From an uncultured Verrucomicrobiota bacterium (GTDB lineage: Bacteria; Verrucomicrobiota; Verrucomicrobiia; Limisphaerales; UBA9464): 16,891 nt of DNA. The notes under the pieces were generated by a model, which was not told where the DNA came from, did not search any database, and worked only from the letters and a program-made list of their open reading frames with translations. Each line of letters begins with the position of its first letter. Positions within the stretch are counted from its first letter, which is position 1. Shown here one piece after another: positions 8,147 through 14,313 of the stretch. The stretch is taken from positions 1 through 16,891 of the forward strand of contig CAIYXO010000837.1 in NCBI GenBank assembly GCA_903930165.1, in the 5' to 3' direction. The position numbers and the translations under genes were made by a program.

Positions 8147-8202
8147 TGAGTAGGAGGCGTTTCCCTGGGCGAACGGCCAACGGCCTGTCCCCGGCTTTCA
8201 CC

Positions 8203-8264
8203 GTGTCCCGGGAATGGACACCCGATCGAATCTCCGGCCCGGCGTGGCCGGAAGCGGAGTGTCC
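8203..8264. terminator. Structured convergent spacer, possible bidirectional terminator
   Basis: Between the convergent cheR and membrane-protein genes there is a 7-bp stem TCCGGCC/GGCCGGA (8233-8239 with 8246-8252, 6-base loop). Around it lie GTGTCC (8203-8208), GGACAC (8216-8221) and GTGTCC (8259-8264). The middle element can pair with either flanking copy, giving two mutually exclusive stems. No T-run follows on either strand. Its position suggests transcription termination from both sides, but this is not proven by the sequence. Confidence 0.35.
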
Positions 8265-8272
8265 GAAAGGGC

Positions 8273-9859
8273 TCAGCGTTCCCAGCGGCCGCGGGTCCAG
8301 GCGAGGACGCATCCGCCGGCGAACAGGACGAGGCTCCCGGCGAGGGCGAGCAGCCCTGCGGGTCCATGCTGGACGATCCAACCGCCCGGGGTCGTGACCG
8401 CGAGCAGCGCCGCCGTGGCCGGAACCTGGAGCAGACGGGTCCAGCCGCGATGCCAGGCGATCCAGGACCACGCCGTCACCAGGACGGAAGCCGCCACCAG
8501 ATCCACGACCAGTTCCGAGGGGATGGCCGACGGAGGACGGTTCCACGCGGTCAGGATCCAGACCGCCAGCACGGCGTTCCGGACCCCGTCCTGGCCCCGG
8601 CTCTCGCCGTCCTTCCAGAAGAGGCTGTGGACGGCGATCCAGGCGAGTCCGGCCTGGAGGGCGAGGTTGCCGTCCGAAACGCGGTTCCAATGGAGGACGC
8701 CCGCGCCGATGAACGCCCCTGCGACCAGGCCGCTCCGCGCGGAGCACCTCAGGAAGGAGGCGATCACGGCGAGGAAGCCGGAAGTCGCGAGAATCCAGGC
8801 GCCACGGCCCTCAATGCCGGTGGCCGGTTGGATCCATTCCAGGGGCAGGGCCAGGAGCGCGGCCAGCGCGGAAAGTCCCGCGGCGGCGCGCAACAAGGGA
8901 CCTTCCGAACGGTGGAGCACCGCCTGCCGGGCCAGGGCTGCGGCTCCCGCGGCCGCCAGGGCCGGGAAGAGGCGGTCGTGGCCGAAGGCCAGAAACGGGG
9001 ACGCGGAGGCGATGGCCCACGCGGCGAGACGCAACCTCCTTGTCGGGACACGCACGAAGTCCCCGAGGCGCATGACGAGAACCCAGGCCGTCGCGGCGGC
9101 CGCCGGGGCCAGGTATGCGGCGGTCATCGGCTGCTTGCCGATGTAGGCGCAACTCCATCCGTGCACGCCGGTCGCCCCGATCCAGAGGCCTCCGACAAGC
9201 AGGGGCAGCCAGGGGCGTTCCGGGGGCAGGATTCCATGGCGGTCCGCCTGGGGAAGGGAGACGGCCGACAGGATCAGTAGAGGAAGCGCCACACACCAGA
9301 AGGCGTCGTTGTAGGGTTCCCAGTCGGTCACCATTCCCGCCCTGACCACCGCCTGCAGCCGCAGTGGCAGGCCCATGTTCAGGACCAGGATCCCGGCTCC
9401 GAGCATCAGGAGCCTTCCGGGAAGCGGGAACCGCGGGAAGCCGCGTCGGATCGCCCAGATCCGCGACACCGCCATCAACGAGGCGCTGGCCACCAGCACC
9501 GTGCCCAGCACCGGGTCGATCATCACTCCCTGGGTGACCAGGAGGAATGGGGCCAACGCCAATCCCTGGTCGAGCACCGCCAGCAGCGTGCTGTCGTACC
9601 ACAAGGCGCGCCGGGACAGGAGGAGCGCGGTCGCCACCACCAGGATCTCGTAGCCTTCGAGGGCGGTGAAGTTGAAGAGCAGCTTGCTCTCCTCCCGCTC
9701 GAGGAACCCGGGATCGACCGACAGCCGGTTGAGTCCGAAGAGGAGCAGGGCGGCGCTGCCGAGGAAGAAGGGGTTGCAGACCAGGAGACGCCGGAGCCAC
9801 GCCAGGGCTGTGCGGGCGGAGTCCGGTCCGGTCGTCCGATCGGAAGGTGGCGGGAGCAT
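8273..9859 (-). CDS. Polytopic membrane protein of unknown function (about 16 helices)
   Basis: This is a 528-residue integral membrane protein with roughly 16 hydrophobic segments spread over the whole length and short loops, many edged by Arg. It opens with a soluble Pro-rich stretch, then CNPFFLGSAALLLFGLNRL. No transporter, polymerase or glycosyltransferase motif could be recognised. Its general look recalls uncharacterised multi-pass proteins of Verrucomicrobia and Planctomycetes, from memory only. The ATG at 9859 was chosen because AAGGGGAGG lies directly before it; a TTG at 9886 would add nine residues. It is the third gene of a same-strand group, about 90 bases downstream of the secreted protein, and converges on cheR. 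Confidence 0.75.
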   Translation of the reverse strand: MLPPPSDRTTGPDSARTALAWLRRLLVCNPFFLGSAALLLFGLNRLSVDPGFLEREESKLLFNFTALEGYEILVVATALLLSRRALWYDSTLLAVLDQGLALAPFLLVTQGVMIDPVLGTVLVASASLMAVSRIWAIRRGFPRFPLPGRLLMLGAGILVLNMGLPLRLQAVVRAGMVTDWEPYNDAFWCVALPLLILSAVSLPQADRHGILPPERPWLPLLVGGLWIGATGVHGWSCAYIGKQPMTAAYLAPAAAATAWVLVMRLGDFVRVPTRRLRLAAWAIASASPFLAFGHDRLFPALAAAGAAALARQAVLHRSEGPLLRAAAGLSALAALLALPLEWIQPATGIEGRGAWILATSGFLAVIASFLRCSARSGLVAGAFIGAGVLHWNRVSDGNLALQAGLAWIAVHSLFWKDGESRGQDGVRNAVLAVWILTAWNRPPSAIPSELVVDLVAASVLVTAWSWIAWHRGWTRLLQVPATAALLAVTTPGGWIVQHGPAGLLALAGSLVLFAGGCVLAWTRGRWER

Positions 9860-9864
9860 GCCTC

Positions 9865-9889
9865 CCCTTGGCAGTTCCCGTGCCAAGGG
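9865..9889 (-). promoter_or_regulatory. Hairpin that would hide the Shine-Dalgarno-like sequence of the membrane protein
   Basis: Read on the minus strand, CCCTTGGCA (9889-9881) and TGCCAAGGG (9873-9865) form a perfect 9-bp stem with a 7-base loop. The 3' arm contains AAGGG, the beginning of AAGGGGAGG (9869-9861), which lies just before the ATG at 9859. This is the only convincing Shine-Dalgarno-like sequence I found in the window. Folding would hide it from the ribosome, so translational control is possible. The gap between the G-rich tract and the ATG is short. Confidence 0.5.
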
Positions 9890-9921
9890 AATGGCGACGG
9901 TTCCGCCGGCCTCCGGGAGCG

Positions 9922-9943
9922 GACCGGGTTTCCCGCCCCGGTC
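9922..9943 (-). terminator. Hairpin directly after the secreted-protein stop
   Basis: GACCGGG (9922-9928) and CCCGGTC (9937-9943) are perfect complements with an 8-base loop. The stem begins 3 bases past the TAG stop (9947-9949, minus strand). No T-run follows. It could be a factor-dependent or weak terminator, or a 3' end stabiliser between the secreted-protein and membrane-protein genes. Confidence 0.35.
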
Positions 9944-9946
9944 TGT

Positions 9947-10780
9947 CTACCGCCCTTCCGGGAAGTCCCGGCGGTACCGGCGAAGCAGGGCTTCCGGATC
10001 GTTGGGGACCACGTAGATCCTCTGTCGCACCCGCTTCGTCTCGCCCGGCCCGAGTCCTCCCACCGCGGGGTCGCTGTGCAGGCATACATAGACGCCTTCG
10101 AAAAGCTCATGCGTCCGGTCGGAAGCCGTTGCCAGGATCCACCGGTCGTCGGAGGAGATGCACCCGATCAATCCGTTGACCGGCCTCATGCGGGCGATCG
10201 GCCGCGGGTTGGCGTCCGCCTCGGGCACGCCGGGCATCGGGAACACCTGCCCGCCGAGGTACCGCGCCGCCAGGGTCCGACCGGTCGCGTCGAGGGTGGT
10301 CAGGCCGTTGGTGGTGAACACGAACGCCCGTCCCGTGAAGTTCGTCTGCGAACGGCCGGTGAAGGCGCCGACGCGGATGCAGGCCGGCTGGAACCATTGC
10401 AGGTCGCTCGGGCCTTCCCCGTTCCGGGTGATCGCGAAGTCGATGGCGAGCCCGTCCTCGACGCACTCCACGGTGTGCCGCACTTCCACGCCGGGATCCA
10501 CCCGGGTGAGGAACTCCAACCGGCGTCCGTCCGCGCTCGCCTCCTTCAGGGTGGTCCGGTGCGGCATCACGGAGTCCCCCCAGACCCGGTCGTGGGCGCC
10601 CGGGCGCAGGAACGCCTCCAGGTACCAGATCGGCACCGGGCCGCCGGGCAGGCCGGGCCAGTCGAGGGTCAGCACGTTGTTGGTCCACGAGATGCGGTGA
10701 ACCGGCGGGTCGGCCCGGAGCGGGATGCCGGAGCCGAGGACGGCGAACAGGAGCAGGAGGAACGAGTTCGGTCGGATCAT
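9947..10780 (-). CDS. Secreted protein of unknown function
   Basis: This 277-residue protein starts with a clear signal peptide (MIRPNSFLLLLFAVLGSGIPLRA, cleavage near residue 23). The rest is rich in predicted beta strands and has conserved-looking stretches WFQPACIRVGAFTG (129-142) and CLHSDPAVGGLGPGETKRV (233-251). No catalytic motif is recognised. A sugar-epimerase-like beta sandwich is possible but is only an impression. The true start is the ATG at 10780, which overlaps the stop of the upstream phosphatase-cytochrome gene as ATGA; the frame stays open far upstream only because of base composition. The overlap strongly suggests co-translation with the phosphatase-cytochrome protein in the same periplasmic compartment. 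Confidence 0.82.
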   Translation of the reverse strand: MIRPNSFLLLLFAVLGSGIPLRADPPVHRISWTNNVLTLDWPGLPGGPVPIWYLEAFLRPGAHDRVWGDSVMPHRTTLKEASADGRRLEFLTRVDPGVEVRHTVECVEDGLAIDFAITRNGEGPSDLQWFQPACIRVGAFTGRSQTNFTGRAFVFTTNGLTTLDATGRTLAARYLGGQVFPMPGVPEADANPRPIARMRPVNGLIGCISSDDRWILATASDRTHELFEGVYVCLHSDPAVGGLGPGETKRVRQRIYVVPNDPEALLRRYRRDFPEGR

Positions 10781-11745
10781 GGATTCGCAGGAGGGTCGCG
10801 ATGCCTGCGGTGGCATCGCGCGCAACCCTCGGTGAACTTCCGGAAGGTGTTCTCGGCCGCGGCGGGATCCCGGACTCCCGCGAGCTGGTCCGCCAGATGG
10901 GAAGCCTGGTCCGCCGCCTCCGTCAGCCCGCTTCGGAGCTCCCCGCCGGCGGGGCCGGATCCGTCCAGGCGTGCGGACTCGCGGAAAAGCTCCGACAGGC
11001 GGGTCGCCATCGCCGCTGCGGCCACCGCTTCGGACGCCGGGCCGAAGGCGTCTCCCCGTTGGCTTCGCAACGCCTCCAGTTCGTGGTCCACGGCCACCAT
11101 CGCCCGCACCAGCGGTTCCACGGGCGTCGTTTCCGGCAACGGATCCGCGATGAGCGCGATCTCGTCGGGCGGGATCGGCGGGGCGTTGGTCGCGTCGCGG
11201 TGCAGGCCGACATACCGCGGATCGGTCCCGGCAACGGTGAGCCACGCCGAGGCCTGGGCGGCCGTCCACCGGTGCAGGGTGCGGGCGACGGCCGCCGCAG
11301 CGGCGGGACCGCGATGACGTCCCTGGTGGCAGTGGATGTAGAACGGGCCGGGAAGCGTTGAAACCGCCTTCGCCAAACGCCGCAGCGCGTTCGTGCCCAC
11401 ACCGTCGTATCCGATCGGGACATGCACATACCGCATGCCGTGTCTCCGGGCCCGCTCGAGGTCCGGCTCCATGCCGTCGACGCTCACCACCGTCCGGACT
11501 CCCTGCGCCGCCAGGGAATCGAATCCGGAGCCACCGCGGGGCTGGCCGCCGCAGAGCAGTCCGTGTCCGAGGTCGTGGACGTTCTCCAGTCCGGGGATCT
11601 CCAGCCGCCGAGCCGTGTTCGTTCCGGGCTCGACGGGGGCGCCGTGTCCGGCAACCGGCCCGGGATTCCCTTCCGAAGCGCCGGACGCGGCCGGGATCAG
11701 GAGGGCCGCGGTCAGGACCAGGCCTCGGAGACCGTGGAGGAGCAT
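10777..11745 (-). CDS. Secreted tyrosine/dual-specificity-type phosphatase fused to a CxxCH haem site
   Basis: This 322-residue protein has a signal peptide (MLLHGLRGLVLTAALLIPAASGA). Residues about 48-185 resemble the DUF442/dual-specificity phosphatase group: NVHDLGHGLLCGGQP (55-69), GVRTVVSVDG (82-91), and the active-site loop HCHQGRHR (138-145), which matches HCx2Gx2R with Cys139 as nucleophile and Arg145 as phosphate binder. Asp114 in PIGYDG may be the general acid. The C-terminal third is helical and ends with CARCH (308-312), a c-type haem site placed near the end as in cytochrome c'. The ATG at 11745 was chosen because it gives the signal peptide. It is the first gene of a three-gene minus-strand group. 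Both sites look intact; the substrate is unknown, and haem attachment is inferred from the motif. Confidence 0.85.
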   Translation of the reverse strand: MLLHGLRGLVLTAALLIPAASGASEGNPGPVAGHGAPVEPGTNTARRLEIPGLENVHDLGHGLLCGGQPRGGSGFDSLAAQGVRTVVSVDGMEPDLERARRHGMRYVHVPIGYDGVGTNALRRLAKAVSTLPGPFYIHCHQGRHRGPAAAAAVARTLHRWTAAQASAWLTVAGTDPRYVGLHRDATNAPPIPPDEIALIADPLPETTPVEPLVRAMVAVDHELEALRSQRGDAFGPASEAVAAAAMATRLSELFRESARLDGSGPAGGELRSGLTEAADQASHLADQLAGVRDPAAAENTFRKFTEGCARCHRRHRDPPANP

Positions 11746-11805
11746 TGACGAACCATTCCGCGCAGCCGCTGGCGGTGGAAGCCGGGAGTTGCCGCGCCGC
11801 GGGCA

Positions 11806-11859
11806 TGGACCGGGATGCGGCTCGACACCCTGGAGCGGGAACCGGCAGCATCCCGTCCA
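11806..11859. promoter_or_regulatory. Long inverted repeat in the divergent spacer before the ABC exporter
   Basis: The arms TGGA-c-CGGGATGC (11806-11818) and GCATCCCG-TCCA (11848-11859) form a 12-bp stem interrupted by one bulged C. Further pairs are possible inside the 29-base loop. The right arm ends 4 bases before the GTG start at 11864. The 118-base spacer separates the phosphatase-cytochrome gene (minus) from the exporter (plus) and must hold promoters for both, though no clear -35/-10 pair is visible. The repeat could be an operator or a leader hairpin. Confidence 0.45.
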
Positions 11860-11863
11860 AATC

Positions 11864-13684
11864 GTGAGTCCACGCATCAAGGTCCTGCTGCAGCTCCCGG
11901 CGATCCTCCGGCGATACATCCCGCTGGCCCGACCGGGATGGAAGCTGCCGCTGGCGACCTTCCTGTTGATGCTGGTCTCGGCCGCGCTGGACGCCCTCGG
12001 GATCAGCCTCCTGGTGCCCCTGATCGACCTGCTCCAGGGCGGCGTCGCCTCCTCGGAACGCACGGAATGGATGCTGGGCAAGATCCAGGCGATCTTCCCG
12101 GGCCGTCCGCGGGAGGCCTTGCTGGCTCCCTATGTCGGCCTGGTGGTCACTGCGTTCACCCTCCGCGGACTGGCCGCCTGGACGGTGATCGTCTCCGTGA
12201 CGCGCCTCACCGGACGCGTCTCCCAGAACCTGCGGGAGGCCCTTTGCTCGAGCCTGCTCACCGCACGCCCGGAGGTCTTCGACCGCACCAAGGGGGGAGA
12301 GCTGAACAACCTCTTCACGAACCACCTCGGTTGGGTCGTCCTCGGGTTCGAGAACCTGATCCAGGTCCTCTTCCGCGGTTCGCTCATCGTCGCCGCCCTG
12401 GTCTATGTGGTCCTCGAGTCGTGGCAGGTCGCCGGGCTGCTGGTGGTCATCATCCTCCTGCTGGCCGGGCCGGTGGCGCTGCTTCAGGCCCCGATCAAGC
12501 GGCGGGGCGCCCGGCAGGCCGCGTTGCAGACGCGCTTCGCCGGGTTGCTCAGCGACGTCTTCACGGGCATGCGCGTGATCCGCTTCTCCGGCGCCCAGCC
12601 CGAGATGTCCCGTCGTTTCCACGGGGCGGTCGAAGAGGTGGCGCGGGCCGAGCTCTCCAACCGGCGCATCGCCTCCCTGGTGCCGGTGCTGCTCGAGTTC
12701 TTCGCCCTGATCGCGGTCATGCTGATCATCCTGGTCTCGTTCCACTGGCTGATCCGCGAGAAGCTTCTCGCGGCCAACGAACTGCTCGGGATCCTCCTCG
12801 CGGCGTCCCGGATGGTCCCCAACCTCAACATGGTCGCGACCGCCTACGGCCTCCTCTCGGTCGCCTCGGGCTACATGGAACAGCTGGAACCCTGGTTCCG
12901 GCTTCCCCTGTTTCCCGCCCGCCCCTTCGGCGGCCGCGAGTTCACCGGCATCGGCCACGATCTGAGATTCGACTCGGTGGACTTCAGCTACGCCCCGGAC
13001 CGCCCCGCGCTGACCTCCGTCTCTTTCGACGTCCCCTCGGGCGCCAAGGTCGCCCTGGTCGGCGCGTCGGGTTCCGGCAAGAGCACGGTCGCCGCCCTGC
13101 TCATGCGCCTGCGCGAGCCCGGTGCCGGATGCGTCCGCGTCGACGGCGTCGACTACTGGGAGTTCTCCGCCGAGTCCTGGCAGAGGCACCTCGGCGTGGT
13201 GGAGCAGGAACCGTTTCTCTTCCACGACACTATCCGCGCCAACCTCACCTTCGGCCTTCCTGACCTTTCGCCCGAACGGATCGCCCAGGCCCTCCGGACC
13301 GCCGACCTCGACGCCGTCATCGCCGCCCAGCCGCAGGGCCTCGACACCGTCATCGGCGAACGCGGCGCCACCCTCTCCGGTGGCCAACGCCAACGCCTCG
13401 CCATCGCCCGGGCCGTCGCCCGCGATCCGCGCCTGCTGATCCTCGACGAGGCGACGTCCGCCCTCGACACCGCCACGGAACGCGAGGTCCAGAAGGCGCT
13501 CGACGCCGCGATGTCCGGCCGCACCACCCTCATCATCGCCCATCGGCTTTCGACCGTCCGCAACGCCGACCGCATCGTCGTCTTCGACCACGGCCGCGTC
13601 GTGGAGCAGGGCACCTGGGACGAGCTCATCGGACGCGAGGGCGCGTTCGCCCGTCTTGTGAAGCTGAACGAACTGAAGGGCTGA
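11864..13684 (+). CDS. ABC exporter, fused permease and ATPase (MsbA/PglK-like)
   Basis: This 606-residue half-transporter should work as a homodimer in the inner membrane. The N-terminal part has six membrane segments, the first at about 29-55 (VSAALDALGISLLVPLIDLL), which resembles the opening of lipid- and oligosaccharide-lipid flippases. The ATPase domain has Walker A GASGSGKST (400-408), a Q-loop (VVEQEPFLF), the signature LSGGQRQR (504-511), Walker B LLILDEATSALD with Asp528-Glu529, and the switch His560 (IIAHRLST). All ATPase motifs are intact. The GTG at 11864 was chosen because it gives a short cytoplasmic lead before TM1; the longer open frame upstream is antisense to the phosphatase gene. 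The substrate is probably a lipid or lipid-linked glycan, judged from family resemblance only. No glycan synthesis genes are in the window. Confidence 0.93.
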   Translation: MSPRIKVLLQLPAILRRYIPLARPGWKLPLATFLLMLVSAALDALGISLLVPLIDLLQGGVASSERTEWMLGKIQAIFPGRPREALLAPYVGLVVTAFTLRGLAAWTVIVSVTRLTGRVSQNLREALCSSLLTARPEVFDRTKGGELNNLFTNHLGWVVLGFENLIQVLFRGSLIVAALVYVVLESWQVAGLLVVIILLLAGPVALLQAPIKRRGARQAALQTRFAGLLSDVFTGMRVIRFSGAQPEMSRRFHGAVEEVARAELSNRRIASLVPVLLEFFALIAVMLIILVSFHWLIREKLLAANELLGILLAASRMVPNLNMVATAYGLLSVASGYMEQLEPWFRLPLFPARPFGGREFTGIGHDLRFDSVDFSYAPDRPALTSVSFDVPSGAKVALVGASGSGKSTVAALLMRLREPGAGCVRVDGVDYWEFSAESWQRHLGVVEQEPFLFHDTIRANLTFGLPDLSPERIAQALRTADLDAVIAAQPQGLDTVIGERGATLSGGQRQRLAIARAVARDPRLLILDEATSALDTATEREVQKALDAAMSGRTTLIIAHRLSTVRNADRIVVFDHGRVVEQGTWDELIGREGAFARLVKLNELKG

Positions 13685-13716
13685 GCCCCGGGCCGGTGGT
13701 TCCGCGCGGGCCACGA

Positions 13717-13753
13717 GACCGGAAAGCCTCACGAATCCAACCCGGTTCCGGTC
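13717..13753 (+). promoter_or_regulatory. Inverted repeat before the YCII gene
   Basis: GACCGGAA (13717-13724) and TTCCGGTC (13746-13753) are perfect 8-bp complements separated by 21 bases. The right arm ends 5 bases before the ATG at 13759. No T-run follows. It may be a leader structure, an operator, or the end of the exporter transcript. The long loop makes it the weakest of the inverted repeats found before start codons. Confidence 0.3.
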
Positions 13754-13758
13754 CTCCC

Positions 13759-14238
13759 ATGAACACCCGATCCTTCCCCCTCCTGGCCCGTTCCGCCTGG
13801 GGCTGCCTCGCCGCGGTCTCCCTTTGGGCGGCCGATCCGCCACCCCTTCCGGTGCCGGCCTCGGCAACGAACCCGCCTCCTTCCGCCGTCGCCACGAAGT
13901 CCCGCCAGTTCCTCGGGATCCTGCGGCTCGCGCCGAGGTACCACGACGCGGCGGCGATGACCCCGGACGCCCAGGCGGCCATCGGACGGCACTTCCAACG
14001 GCTCCTCGCGGCCGCCCGGTCCGGCCAGGTCCTGCTCGCCGGACGCACCGACGAACCCAACGACAAGACCCTCGGCCTGGTCGTCTTCGAGGCCGCCGAC
14101 GCCGCCGAGGCCGAGCGGTTCATGGCGGAGGACCCCGCGGTGGTCGCCGGCGTGATGCTCCCCGAGGTCCGCCCCTACCAGGTCGCGCTCATGCGTTCGA
14201 AGGCTCCCGCGGACGAAGGCCGCCCTTCCGGCAAGTGA
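13759..14238 (+). CDS. Exported YCII-related domain protein
   Basis: This 159-residue protein begins with a signal-peptide-like stretch (LLARSAWGCLAAVSLWAA, cleavage near residue 25). It continues with a Pro/Ala-rich spacer and then a YCII-type ferredoxin-like domain (about 50-146). The conserved features seen are LGILRL, His78 in GRHFQRL, the GQVLLAGRTDE turn, and the Asp125-Pro126 pair in FMAEDPAV. YCII proteins are usually small cytoplasmic proteins of poorly known function, so the export signal is unusual. The Cys at residue 16 does not sit in a good lipobox. The ATG at 13759 starts the signal peptide; an in-frame GTG at 13696 would put the signal inside the protein. It lies 74 bases after the exporter. 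Confidence 0.82.
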   Translation: MNTRSFPLLARSAWGCLAAVSLWAADPPPLPVPASATNPPPSAVATKSRQFLGILRLAPRYHDAAAMTPDAQAAIGRHFQRLLAAARSGQVLLAGRTDEPNDKTLGLVVFEAADAAEAERFMAEDPAVVAGVMLPEVRPYQVALMRSKAPADEGRPSGK

Positions 14239-14245
14239 CGGCCGG

Positions 14246-14276
14246 GGACATGTCCGTCCTGCGGGGAACTTCCCGC
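14246..14276 (+). terminator. Palindrome and small hairpin after the YCII gene
   Basis: GGACATGTCC (14246-14255) is a perfect 10-base palindrome. Five bases later GCGGG and CCCGC (14261-14265 with 14272-14276) form a stem with a 6-base loop. It is followed by TTCGAACCTTCT, a weak pyrimidine-rich tract. Together they could end the YCII transcript or serve as a binding site upstream of the next gene at 14314. Both elements are short and could be chance in high-GC DNA. Confidence 0.25.
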
Positions 14277-14313
14277 TTCGAACCTTCTCCGCGCTTCCGT
14301 TAGGCTCCCGGGC

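Noticed and set aside
8203..9653. Plus-strand open frames across the membrane-protein gene.
   Set aside because: The minus-strand frame gives regularly spaced hydrophobic helices over 528 residues; the plus-strand frames give Arg/Pro-rich sequence.
11745..11750. TTGACG as a possible -35 element reading toward the exporter.
   Set aside because: No -10-like hexamer lies 15-19 bases downstream, and the site overlaps the start codon of the divergent gene.
11393..11863. Upstream extension of the ABC exporter frame.
   Set aside because: It is antisense to the phosphatase-cytochrome gene and has no transporter similarity; the GTG at 11864 lies just before the first membrane segment.
11746..12081. 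Upstream extension of the phosphatase-cytochrome frame.
   Set aside because: It overlaps the start of the exporter and would bury the signal peptide; the ATG at 11745 gives a normal exported protein.
10781..13867. A very long open frame on the minus strand runs opposite the ABC exporter and the phosphatase-cytochrome gene.
   Set aside because: It reads as Asp/Glu/Gly/Arg-rich low-complexity sequence with no domain, and lies opposite genes with intact motifs. Only its last 277 codons (9947-10780) are a real gene, shown by the signal peptide and the ATGA overlap.
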